Shown here: positions 34,861 through 43,023 of the stretch, in pieces | Layout: every line of letters begins with the position of its first letter | How positions within the stretch are numbered: the first letter of the stretch is position 1 | Origin: Rhizobiaceae bacterium | GTDB lineage: Bacteria > Pseudomonadota > Alphaproteobacteria > Rhizobiales > Rhizobiaceae | Direction: 5' to 3' | DNA: 64,000 nucleotides | NCBI GenBank assembly: GCA_025698895.1 | Contig: JAILWO010000002.1 | Coordinates: 124,001 to 188,000, forward strand | Notes under the pieces: model-generated | The model's database searches: none | What the model saw: the letters and a program-made list of their open reading frames with translations, nothing else | What the model was told of the DNA's origin: nothing | Position numbers and translations under genes: made by a program

Positions 34861-36307
34861 GATCGAGGGCCTCACCGTATCCTACGGCCGGCACCGGGCG
34901 CTGGAAGGCGCTTCGGCCAAGGTCGGCAAGGGCGAGATCTGCGTCATCCTCGGCGCCAACGGCGCGGGCAAGTCGACGCTGCTCAAGGCCGTCGCCGGCA
35001 TGGTGCGCAGCGAGGCCGGCAGCGTGACCATGAACGGCCGGCCGATCGGGCACATGAAGCCGCATCGCATCGTGGAGGAGGGCGTCGCGCTCGTGCCGGA
35101 GGGGCGCGGCATATTCGGCGACCTGACCGTCGCCGAGAACCTGCAACTCGGCGCCTTCGCGCGGCGCGCCCGGCGCGAGGAGCGCGCCGCGCTCGACGGA
35201 GTCTACACGCTCTTCCCGCGCCTGGCCGAGCGCAGGCGGCAGGTGGCGCGCACCATGTCCGGCGGCGAGCAGCAGATGGTGGCGATCGGCCGCGCCTTGA
35301 TGAGCCGACCCGACATCCTCATGCTCGACGAGCCGTCGCTCGGCCTGTCGCCGCTCTTGACGCGGGAGCTTTTCAAGTCGCTGACCGAGGTCGCCCGCAC
35401 CGGCGTCGGCATCCTGCTGGTCGAACAGAACGCGCGGCAGTCGCTCCGGATCGCCGGGCGCGGCTACCTGATCGAGAACGGCCAGGTCTCCGGCGGCGGT
35501 TCGGCCGAGGCGCTGGCCAGTGATCCGGCCGTGATCGCGGCCTATCTCGGCGGCGCGGCGAAGGCGCCCGCCGTTGCGACACGTCCCGCCATCGCGCTGC
35601 CGCCGGGCCTGGTGCTGCCGGCCGGCGTCGACGGCATCGCGCGCTCGATCGGCGAGGTGGCCGCGCGCGCCGGCGCGATCAGCCGCGCCTTCGTGCGGGC
35701 CGCGCGCCGCGAGGCCGGCCTGCCCAGCGCCTTTGTCGGCCGCTACGATCCGAAGGCCGACGGGAACCCTTGGGACGAGATCGCCGCGCCGCCGCCGCCC
35801 ACCTCCACCGAAAAGCCTTCGCGGCCGCCTGCGTCGCGTCAGGCCGCGCGCGAGGCGGGACGCGCCGCGCTGCTGGCCGAGCGCGCCGGCGAGCGGCTGG
35901 CCCGGCACGTCGCCCAGGCGCGGCTGTCGCGGCCGGTCCCATCCGCATTCCTGCGCGACGGCTTTCCGCCCGCCGAAGACCATCCGCGCGTCAGCCTCAA
36001 CGGCCCGCGCGGCCTGATCGGCCACAATTCCGCCGGGCTCGACATCGACCGGAGTGAAGACGAGCCGCGCCGCCGCCAGCCGAAGCCGCAGGCGTCCGCC
36101 CGCCCGGCGCCGACGATCGCCGAGCTCGCCGCCCGCGCCGCCGCGATCCAGGCGGCCCATGTGGCCGAGGCCCGCAAGCGGCTCAGGACATTCACCGTCG
36201 CCGCGTCCGATCTGCCCGTCGCGGACGATGCAGCGGATAAACCCGCCCGCAAGGGCAAGAAGCACAAGGCGAAGAAGAAGCCCGCAAAGCACAGGGAGGC
36301 ACGCTGA
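34853..36307 (+). CDS. ABC transporter ATPase, LivF-like with a 240-residue C-terminal extension
   Basis: Residues 1 to about 240 are a normal LivF ATPase (GANGAGKST, MSGGEQQMVAIGRALMSRP, LMLDEPSLGL). LivF proteins usually end there. This one continues to residue 484 with an Ala/Pro/Arg-rich, low-complexity segment, including STEKPSRPPASRQAAREAGR and a final Lys-rich tail (KGKKHKAKKKPAKHREAR). The extension has no fold I recognise and could be a disordered nucleic-acid or protein-binding tail. The next gene starts at its stop codon by a 1-base overlap. Confidence 0.88.
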   Translation: MLEIEGLTVSYGRHRALEGASAKVGKGEICVILGANGAGKSTLLKAVAGMVRSEAGSVTMNGRPIGHMKPHRIVEEGVALVPEGRGIFGDLTVAENLQLGAFARRARREERAALDGVYTLFPRLAERRRQVARTMSGGEQQMVAIGRALMSRPDILMLDEPSLGLSPLLTRELFKSLTEVARTGVGILLVEQNARQSLRIAGRGYLIENGQVSGGGSAEALASDPAVIAAYLGGAAKAPAVATRPAIALPPGLVLPAGVDGIARSIGEVAARAGAISRAFVRAARREAGLPSAFVGRYDPKADGNPWDEIAAPPPPTSTEKPSRPPASRQAAREAGRAALLAERAGERLARHVAQARLSRPVPSAFLRDGFPPAEDHPRVSLNGPRGLIGHNSAGLDIDRSEDEPRRRQPKPQASARPAPTIAELAARAAAIQAAHVAEARKRLRTFTVAASDLPVADDAADKPARKGKKHKAKKKPAKHREAR

Positions 36308-37767
36308 TGGCGCGCGTTTTCGAAGGCATGTATATCGGCGGCGGCTGGGCCGCGGCCAGGCAGACATTCAAGGACCTCAACCCCGCCGACGGCTCGGTCT
36401 GGGCCGAGGTGCCGGATTCGGGCCGCGCCGAGACGGCGGCCGCGATCGAGGCGGCCCACGCCGCCTTCGCCGAATGGTCGCAGCTCCCCTTCTCCAAACG
36501 CGCGCATTATCTCCACAAGGCCGCCGAGATCTGGGAGCGCCGCAAGATGGAGATCGTCGAGGCCATCCAGGCCGAAGGCGGCGGCTGGTTCGGCAAGGGC
36601 ATGTTCGAGACCGGCTATGTCACCGAGGTCTTCCACGCCGCGGCCGGCTCGGTCTGGCAGCCCACCGGCGAGGTGCTGCCGTCCGAATACGGCAAGGTCT
36701 CGATGGCCGTGCGCCGGCCGATGGGCGTGGTCTCCGTCATCAGCCCGTGGAACTTCCCCTGCATCCTGTCGGCGCGCGGCTTCCTGTTTCCGCTGGCCGC
36801 CGGCAACACGATCGTGCTGAAACCCTCCGAGGAGACGCCCTATCTCGGCGGGCTTCTGTTCGCCGAGATCTTCGAGGAGGCCGGCCTGCCCAAGGGCGTC
36901 TTCAACGTCGTCACCTGCTCGCGCGACAATGTGCAGGAGGTCGGCGACGAACTGATCGAGCACCCTTACGTCAAGGGCGTCTCGTTCACCGGTTCCACCG
37001 CCGTCGGCCGCCAGGTCGCGGCCAAGGCCGGCGCGCATCTGAAGAAATGCTGCGTGGAGCTCGGCGGCAAGGATTCGCTGATCGTGCTCGACGACGCCGA
37101 GATGGAGCGCGCCACCCAGGCGGCGAATTTCGGCTCCTTCATGCATCAGGGCCAGATCTGCATGTCGGTGGAAAAGGTGCTCGTGCATGAGAAGATCTAT
37201 GACGACTTCCTCAAGCGCTTCGTGGAGCGCGCCGGCAAGCTCAAGGTCGGCGACCCGACCAAGAGCAAGGAGCACATCATCGGCCCGCTCATCAACGACA
37301 GGCAGGCCGCCAAGGTGAGGGAACAGCTCGAGGACGCGCTCGCCAAGGGCGCGAAGGTGGTGCTCGGCGGCAAGGTCGACGGGCGTTTCGTCGAGCCGAC
37401 CATCCTGACCGGCGTGACGCCCGACATGAAGCTCTATCAGGACGAGACCTTCGGCCCGGTCGTGCCGGTCATCCCCTTCCGCACCGACGAGGAGGCGATC
37501 GCGATCGCCAACGACACCGAATACGGGCTTTCGGCCGGCGTGATGAGCCGCGACGAGGGCAGGGCGCTCGCCATCGTCAACCGGCTCGACACCGGCAATT
37601 GCCACGTCAACTGCTCATCCGTGAACGACGAGCCGCACGTGCCCTTCGGCGGCTTCAAGGCGTCCGGCTCGGGCAAGCATGGCGGGCGCTGGTCGCTGGA
37701 GACCTTCACCGAGACGCGCTGGATCACGCTCGACCGCGGCGGCCGCCCCTACCCGCCGATGTTCTGA
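36307..37767 (+). CDS. Aldehyde dehydrogenase family protein
   Basis: A 486-residue aldehyde dehydrogenase with ISPWNFPCILS, FTGSTAVGR, Glu in ELGGKDS and catalytic Cys285 (GQICMSVEK). It overlaps the LivF-like gene by one base, so it is in the transporter operon. Together with the two dehydrogenases upstream it gives three related but non-identical enzymes around one importer. They may act on successive or alternative aldehydes. Confidence 0.92.
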   Translation: MARVFEGMYIGGGWAAARQTFKDLNPADGSVWAEVPDSGRAETAAAIEAAHAAFAEWSQLPFSKRAHYLHKAAEIWERRKMEIVEAIQAEGGGWFGKGMFETGYVTEVFHAAAGSVWQPTGEVLPSEYGKVSMAVRRPMGVVSVISPWNFPCILSARGFLFPLAAGNTIVLKPSEETPYLGGLLFAEIFEEAGLPKGVFNVVTCSRDNVQEVGDELIEHPYVKGVSFTGSTAVGRQVAAKAGAHLKKCCVELGGKDSLIVLDDAEMERATQAANFGSFMHQGQICMSVEKVLVHEKIYDDFLKRFVERAGKLKVGDPTKSKEHIIGPLINDRQAAKVREQLEDALAKGAKVVLGGKVDGRFVEPTILTGVTPDMKLYQDETFGPVVPVIPFRTDEEAIAIANDTEYGLSAGVMSRDEGRALAIVNRLDTGNCHVNCSSVNDEPHVPFGGFKASGSGKHGGRWSLETFTETRWITLDRGGRPYPPMF

Positions 37768-37787
37768 GGCGCGGCCGCGATACCAGG

Positions 37788-37850
37788 CGCCTCTCCTCTC
37801 CCCACCGCGTGGGGGAGAGGTGTCCGCGAAGCGGACGGTGAGGGGGGCGT
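37788..37850. repeat. REP-like double hairpin
   Basis: A first hairpin pairs CTCTCCCCA with TGGGGGAGAG around CCGCG, and a second pairs GTCCGC with GCGGAC around GAA. Similar intergenic repeats are common in Mesorhizobium and relatives. It lies 20 bases after the last aldehyde dehydrogenase, where it may stabilise or end the message. Confidence 0.6.
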
Positions 37851-37959
37851 TCCGGATGCGATGGCCCTGCCCAAGGGGGAGGCAAACCGCCGCCTCGCCC
37901 CGCCCGTTCCCGGCCTTTCGACATGCGCCGGCATGACGAATTCGCCTGCGGCGAACCGG

Positions 37960-38394
37960 CTACTCGCCCAGCCAGATCGTCACCGGCCCGTCATTGACGA
38001 GCGCGACCTGCATCTCGGCGCCGAACACGCCGTTGGCCACCGTCACGCCATGCCCGGCGACGGCGCGCGAGAAATGCTCGTAGAGCCGCTTGCCCTCGTC
38101 GGGCGGCGCGGCGGCGGAAAAGCCCGGCCGGTTGCCCCTGGTTTCGGCCGCCAGCGTGAACTGGCTGACGATCAGCGCCGCCCCGCCGGTATCCGTCAGC
38201 GCGCGGTTCATGCGCCCGTCATCGTCCCTGAAGATGCGCAGATTGACCACCTTGCGCGCCAGCCGCTCGGCCTCCTTCTCGTCGTCGCCTTGCATGGCGC
38301 AGACCAGCACCAGCAGGCCCGGCCCGATCGCGCCGACGGTGCGGCCATCGACGGTGACGGAAGCGGAGGACACCCGTTGGATCAGCGCGCGCAT
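37960..38394 (-). CDS. dtd: D-aminoacyl-tRNA deacylase
   Basis: A 144-residue Dtd enzyme, which removes D-amino acids from mischarged tRNAs. The start [17 protein letters not shown], the catalytic SQFTL and the [11 protein letters not shown] stretch (GP/SQ motifs of the family) are all present. ATG 38394 gives the family's usual length. Its upstream region carries repeat-like DNA and an IS110 insertion. Confidence 0.92.
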   Translation of the reverse strand: MRALIQRVSSASVTVDGRTVGAIGPGLLVLVCAMQGDDEKEAERLARKVVNLRIFRDDDGRMNRALTDTGGAALIVSQFTLAAETRGNRPGFSAAAPPDEGKRLYEHFSRAVAGHGVTVANGVFGAEMQVALVNDGPVTIWLGE

Positions 38395-39512
38395 GGCCGC
38401 GCTTCTATCGCTTGGCTCGCGGTGGAGGAAGGGGGTGGGCTTTGCGGCGGCGCGCGGAGCGCCTTCCCTTGCCCCCTTGCGGGGTCCGAAGGACGGCGAG
38501 CGACCCGCGGCGCGAGCCTGGGCGGTGCCTGAGCGTAGCGAAGGCGGATGAGCAACCATGATTCAGGTGGGTGCTTTTGTGGGGTCCACGGGGTGCCTCT
38601 TTTGAGGACGGCGTTGGCGATTTCGAGGAGTTTGCGGGCGCAGGCGACGATGATCTTGGTGTGGTGCTTGCCGGTGGTGGCGAGGCGTTTGCGGAAGGCG
38701 ACGAGGAGGGGGTTCCAATGATTGGCGGCCGAGAACGCGGCCATGAAGAGCACCTTGCGCACGCGCACGCGTCCGCCCTTCACCCGGCGCTGGCCGGCAT
38801 GGGCGGCGCTGTCGCAATTGAAGGGCGCCAGCCCGGCCATGGCGGCCGCCTGCCCGCGGCTCATATGGCCGAGCTCGGGCATACGCACCACCAGCGTCAA
38901 GGCGGTGACGGTGCCGATGCCGGGAATGCTTTGCAGAAGCCGCCACCGCTCGGCCAGGTCGGCGTGCGCCTGGACGCGAGCGGTCAGGCGGGCCATCTCC
39001 TTCTTGCGCAGTCTTTCCAGCCGCCCGATCTCGGCCTCGACAAGCCTGGCGAGCCTTGGCGTGGTGAAGCGGTCGCGCCGGGTTTTGAGCCTGGCGATGT
39101 CCTCGCCGAGCGCCTCGATCAGCGTCAGATGCTCCTGCAGCGGGGCGAAGCGCGGATCCGGCGCGGCGCGCATCGTCTCCAGCACCGCCGTCGCCTTCAG
39201 GATCAGCTCCGCGTCGATCGCGTCGGTCTTGGCCGCCGCTCTCGACCAGCGCCGATAACCGTGCACCTGGCCGGGATCGAAGACGTTGACGGCGATGCCC
39301 GCGGCCCGCAAGGCCGCCGTTGCGGCCGCCTCGTAGCCGCCGCTGGCTTCCAGGCCGACCAATCCGACGCCCGCCGCCCCGAGACGGTCGGCCAGTCGGG
39401 CATGGCCGGCCGCGTCGTTCGTCTCGACAAAACGCTGCCCGTCGAACACGGCAACGTCCAGCTTTGCCTTGGAGACATCCACTCCGGCGCAGTTCATGCT
39501 AAGCTTGGTCAT
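38382..39512 (-). CDS. IS110 family transposase
   Basis: A frame of 376 residues from ATG 39512. The RuvC-like domain has the acidic residues of the DEDD triad in [26 protein letters not shown] and [10 protein letters not shown]; the second domain is [19 protein letters not shown] to [15 protein letters not shown]. The normal protein probably ends near TPWTPQKHP; the frame runs about 60 codons further into flanking DNA and 13 bases into dtd. That tail is likely an artefact of lost or absent stop codon at the element's end. Confidence 0.85.
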   Translation of the reverse strand: MTKLSMNCAGVDVSKAKLDVAVFDGQRFVETNDAAGHARLADRLGAAGVGLVGLEASGGYEAAATAALRAAGIAVNVFDPGQVHGYRRWSRAAAKTDAIDAELILKATAVLETMRAAPDPRFAPLQEHLTLIEALGEDIARLKTRRDRFTTPRLARLVEAEIGRLERLRKKEMARLTARVQAHADLAERWRLLQSIPGIGTVTALTLVVRMPELGHMSRGQAAAMAGLAPFNCDSAAHAGQRRVKGGRVRVRKVLFMAAFSAANHWNPLLVAFRKRLATTGKHHTKIIVACARKLLEIANAVLKRGTPWTPQKHPPESWLLIRLRYAQAPPRLAPRVARRPSDPARGQGKALRAPPQSPPPSSTASQAIEARPCAR

Positions 39513-39740
39513 CTTCGTCGACCCCTCCTTGCGTCGATCCGAACCACAGGGTTCCTTCAACCATCCGGGTCCGATGAAGAGTGCCGACTGCGATCTTGCT
39601 CATCCCCGGCCCGCTACGGCCCAGGGGCGTCCGATCCGGCAGCCGTGCGGCACTGCCGGGGTGGCCACCCCGGCAGTGCTCACTCGCCAAATCTACCAAA
39701 TCCCGCCCATGCAAGGGGTGTTGCACAAAACGAACCGCCG
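38560..39740 (-). mobile_element. IS110-type insertion sequence, ends uncertain
   Basis: The element consists of the transposase and a long non-coding stretch upstream of it (39513 to about 39740), where IS110-group elements encode their bridge RNA. There are no terminal inverted repeats to fix the ends, as is normal for this family. It lies in repeat-like DNA between dtd and a hypothetical gene. Confidence 0.5.
39650..39679. repeat. Perfect 30-base palindrome
   Basis: Arms GCACTGCCGGGGTGG (39650-39664) and CCACCCCGGCAGTGC (39665-39679) are perfect complements with no spacer. It lies upstream of the IS110 transposase, within or next to the predicted bridge-RNA region. It could be an RNA hairpin or part of a REP-like repeat. 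Confidence 0.6.
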
Positions 39741-39763
39741 GCGATCCTGCCATCACCCCTCAT

Positions 39764-39840
39764 CCGACCTCACATCCGCGCGCGCCGTTTGGCGCACGCA
39801 TCGTTCGGCCACCTTCTCCCACAAGGGGAGAAGGAAAGGA
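39764..39840. repeat. REP-like intergenic repeat
   Basis: ACCCCTCATCCGACC followed by GCGCGCGCCGTTTGGCGCACGC and CACCTTCTCCCACAAGGGGA resembles a repeat common between genes of Mesorhizobium and related genera. It contains short hairpins and no coding frame. Confidence 0.5.
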
Positions 39841-39953
39841 CGTGGATAAATCCGGCCCTCGCCAGCCTCAACCCGTTGATTTCCTTTGACAGGCGGATTT
39901 TGTTTTTCCACCCGTCCGGCCGCGCGCTCATCCTGTCGGCGAAGGAGGACGTG

Positions 39954-40391
39954 ATGGAACGGACGGGCTGGAACGTTGAGGAGGTGGAGCACAACCGGGT
40001 CGTGCTGGAGCGCATCCTGGCGTTCCTCGTTGCGCTCGCCGCTCTCGCTGACCGCGTTGCTGGCCTGCCCACGCCGATCCGTCTGCCCGTGCTCGCGATC
40101 CTCGGTCGCGGCGAGGCCGCCGCGCGCGCCCTGGTCACGGGGCTCGCGCATGAGTTGGGCGTGCCGGCCTGTCCCGTCGCCGCCTTGCCGGCGGCCGATG
40201 AGGCCGGGCGGCTTGCCGCGCGCTTGCGGGTGCTGGCGCTGATGCTGGGCACGATCCTGGCGTGGGTCTCGTGCCTCGCCCGATCGCTTTCCGACGTCGC
40301 CGACGGCTGGGCAGGGTCGCCTGTGTCGCAGCCCGCGCTCGCTACCCTGCAAGCGTCTCCCGCGCCGCCGCGCGCGCCCGACACGTCATGA
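39954..40391 (+). CDS. Hypothetical protein, 145 residues
   Basis: ATG 39954 follows a strong GAAGGAGG. The product starts ERTGWNVEEVEHNRVVLERI and has a Leu/Ala-rich helical centre (ILAFLVALAALADRVAGLPT), a LAARLRVLALMLGTILAWVS hydrophobic stretch and a Pro-rich tail. I do not recognise the family. It stands alone between an IS110 element and the DUF2283/DUF4258 pair. Confidence 0.6.
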   Translation: MERTGWNVEEVEHNRVVLERILAFLVALAALADRVAGLPTPIRLPVLAILGRGEAAARALVTGLAHELGVPACPVAALPAADEAGRLAARLRVLALMLGTILAWVSCLARSLSDVADGWAGSPVSQPALATLQASPAPPRAPDTS

Positions 40392-40521
40392 TGACGGGAC
40401 GAGAGGCCGGTTCCTCGCGGGCGTAATGGGAGCTCCGGGGCGCCCCCCTCCGTCTCGGGCTTTGCCCTCGCCTATGAGCGAGACAAGCGGTTCAACCCGG
40501 CAGGTCAGGGGTGGGGGTGCC

Positions 40522-40716
40522 TCATGCCGCGCGTGTCAGCGCGTCGCCGGGCAGTTGCGCCTTCGCGTTCAGAAGCTCGATGCCGACGATGCGGCCTTCG
40601 GCGTCGTAGTCGAACACGACATCGGGCGACACTTCCGCGCTTTCCAGCACCTTGGCGCGCGACAGGCGGATATAGGCCGCGTTGTCGTCCGGGCGGTATC
40701 TGATTGTCGGCGTCAT
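40522..40716 (-). CDS. DUF2283 protein
   Basis: A 64-residue protein matching DUF2283: IRYRPDDNAAYIRLSRAKVL then VVFDYDAEGRIVGIELLNA. Its start overlaps the stop of the DUF4258 gene by 4 bases (ATGA). DUF2283 and DUF4258 genes often occur together as a compact pair thought to behave like a toxin-antitoxin module, with DUF2283 as the candidate antitoxin. Confidence 0.85.
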   Translation of the reverse strand: MTPTIRYRPDDNAAYIRLSRAKVLESAEVSPDVVFDYDAEGRIVGIELLNAKAQLPGDALTRAA

Positions 40717-40973
40717 GGCGGCCGTCTCGCGTCGCGGTCGAAGAACGCCGTCAATATACGGATTTCCTCGGGCGTTTCATAGCAGGCAACGCGAAGGACC
40801 CGCCCGCCATGGTCGGGGATGGAACGGAACCGCCGTTCGACGCCAGGTTGGCGCGGATCTGGAGCGGTCCATTCCGGTTCCCGTGCGGTGCGCTCCGCCC
40901 AGCGGGGATCGAGGTCACGTTCTTCGATCGCGTCTTGCGCGTGGGCCGTCAGGACGAGCGGCTTTCGCGCCAC
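40713..40973 (-). CDS. DUF4258 protein
   Basis: An 86-residue protein matching DUF4258: LTAHAQDAIEERDLDPRWAE, RRFRSIPDHGGRVLRVACYE and IRILTAFFDRDARR, a RelE-like fold. It is the candidate toxin of the pair with DUF2283. It begins 4 bases after the lepA stop, so it may be read from the lepA transcript. Confidence 0.85.
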   Translation of the reverse strand: MARKPLVLTAHAQDAIEERDLDPRWAERTAREPEWTAPDPRQPGVERRFRSIPDHGGRVLRVACYETPEEIRILTAFFDRDARRPP

Positions 40974-40977
40974 GTCC

Positions 40978-42786
40978 TCAGTCCCCCATCTTCAGCGCCT
41001 GAATAAACGCCTCCTGCGGGATGTCGACCTTGCCGAACTGGCGCATGCGCTTCTTGCCCTCCTTCTGTTTTTCCAGAAGCTTGCGCTTGCGCGTCACGTC
41101 GCCGCCATAGCACTTGGCCGTGACGTCCTTCCTCAGCGCCGAGATCGTCTCGCGCGCGATGATGCGCCCGCCGATCGCGGCCTGGATCGGGATCTTGAAC
41201 ATGTGCTGCGGGATCAGCTCCTTGAGCTTTTCGCACATGGCGCGGCCGCGTTTCTCCGCCGCCGTGCGGTGCACCAGCATGGCGAGCGCGTCGACCGGCT
41301 CGTCATTGACCAGGATCGACATCTTGACCAGATCGCCCTCGCGATAGTCGGTCAGGTGGTAATCGAAGCTGGCATAGCCCTTGGAGATCGATTTCAGCCG
41401 GTCGTAGAAATCGAACACCACCTCGTTGAGCGGCAGGTCGTAGACCAGCATGGCGCGCTTGCCGACATAGGAGAGGTCGGCCTGCACGCCGCGCCTGTCC
41501 TGGCACAGCTTCAGGATTGAGCCGAGATAATCGTCCGGGGTGAGGATCGTGGCGCGGATCCACGGCTCCTCGATCGACGCGATCTTGACCGGGTCGGGCA
41601 GGTCGGCGGGGTTGTGCAGGTCGCGCGTCGTGCCGTCGGTCATGGCGACGCGGTAGACCACCGACGGCGCGGTGGCGATCAGGTCGAGGTCGAACTCGCG
41701 GCTGAGCCGCTCCTGCACAATCTCCAGGTGAAGCAGGCCGAGGAAGCCGCAGCGGAAGCCGAAGCCGAGCGCGGCCGAGGTCTCCATCTCGAAGGAGAAG
41801 CTGGCATCGTTGAGCCGCAGCTTGCCCATCGCCGCGCGCAGATCGTCGAAGTCGGCCGCGTCGACCGGGAACAGCCCGCAGAACACGACCGGCTGGGCCG
41901 GCTTGAAGCCGGGCAGCATGTCCGGCGTCGGGCGCTTGTCCTCGGTGATCGTATCACCCACACGAGTATCGGCCACCTCCTTGATCGAGGCCGTGATGAA
42001 GCCGAGCTCGCCGGGGCCGAGTTCCTCCACCGGCACCATCTTGGGCGTGATCACGCCGACGCGGTCGACCGGATAGCGCGCGCCGGTGCCCATCATGCGG
42101 ATCTGCTGGCCCTTCCTCAGCTTCCCGTCGATCACGCGCACCAGAACGATGACGCCGAGATAGGCGTCGTACCAGCTGTCGACCAGCATCGCCTTGAGCG
42201 GTTTGGTCGCGTCGCCCTCGCGCGGCGGCGGCAGCCTGGTGACGATGGCTTCGAGCACGTTCTCGACGCCGAGCCCGGTCTTGGCCGAGATCATCACCGC
42301 TTCCGACGCGTCGAGCCCGATCACCTCCTCGATCTGCTCGCGGACGCGCTCGGGTTCGGCGGCGGGCAGGTCGACCTTGTTGAGGACCGGCACGATCTCG
42401 TGGTCGTTGTCGAGCGCCTGGTAGACATTGGCGAGCGTCTGCGCCTCGACGCCCTGGGAGGCGTCGACGACGAGCAGCGAGCCCTCGCAGGCGGCGAGCG
42501 AGCGGGAGACCTCGTAGGCGAAGTCGACATGGCCCGGCGTGTCGATGAGGTTCAGCACATAGTGCTGGCCATCGCGCGCGTCATATTCGAGGCGCACCGT
42601 GTTGGCCTTGATGGTGATGCCGCGCTCGCGCTCGATGTCCATGGCGTCGAGCACCTGCTCCTTCATCTCGCGCTCTTCGAGCGAGCCGGTCATCTGGATG
42701 AGCCGGTCGGCAAGCGTCGACTTGCCGTGGTCGATATGGGCGACGATGGAGAAATTGCGGATGCGGGATAGGGGCGTGCTTGTCAT
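40978..42786 (-). CDS. lepA: Elongation factor 4 (LepA)
   Basis: A 602-residue translational GTPase. The start [20 protein letters not shown] is G1, DTPGHVDF is G3, and the C-terminal LepA-specific domain has [20 protein letters not shown]. LepA acts on ribosomes during stress and initiation. It is 602 residues, the family norm. The DUF4258/DUF2283 pair follows directly. Confidence 0.97.
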   Translation of the reverse strand: MTSTPLSRIRNFSIVAHIDHGKSTLADRLIQMTGSLEEREMKEQVLDAMDIERERGITIKANTVRLEYDARDGQHYVLNLIDTPGHVDFAYEVSRSLAACEGSLLVVDASQGVEAQTLANVYQALDNDHEIVPVLNKVDLPAAEPERVREQIEEVIGLDASEAVMISAKTGLGVENVLEAIVTRLPPPREGDATKPLKAMLVDSWYDAYLGVIVLVRVIDGKLRKGQQIRMMGTGARYPVDRVGVITPKMVPVEELGPGELGFITASIKEVADTRVGDTITEDKRPTPDMLPGFKPAQPVVFCGLFPVDAADFDDLRAAMGKLRLNDASFSFEMETSAALGFGFRCGFLGLLHLEIVQERLSREFDLDLIATAPSVVYRVAMTDGTTRDLHNPADLPDPVKIASIEEPWIRATILTPDDYLGSILKLCQDRRGVQADLSYVGKRAMLVYDLPLNEVVFDFYDRLKSISKGYASFDYHLTDYREGDLVKMSILVNDEPVDALAMLVHRTAAEKRGRAMCEKLKELIPQHMFKIPIQAAIGGRIIARETISALRKDVTAKCYGGDVTRKRKLLEKQKEGKKRMRQFGKVDIPQEAFIQALKMGD

Positions 42787-43023
42787 GGCGCGCCATGTAG
42801 CAGGCGCGGGTCAAAACGCAACGGCGCGACATAACCCCGGCGCGCGGCATAGGGCAGCGGGCGGCGGCGCGTTACGGGCCTTATGCTACTGATGATTGCG
42901 ATCGAGAAAGATTCTACCTTAGAGTGCATCCCAACAATCTGGGGAACGCACGCGCACGGACGATCCGGAGCCGGCGGCGTGGCTTTGGCCGCGCCGGCGT
43001 GACCGTGCGCGCGTGTCGGGGGG

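Larger units (their letters stand above)
39513..39953. other. Non-coding stretch: IS110 left end and REP-like DNA
   Basis: These 441 bases hold no gene. The part next to the transposase is probably the non-coding end of the IS110 element with a 30-base palindrome at 39650-39679. The part from 39764 is REP-like. Confidence 0.5.
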
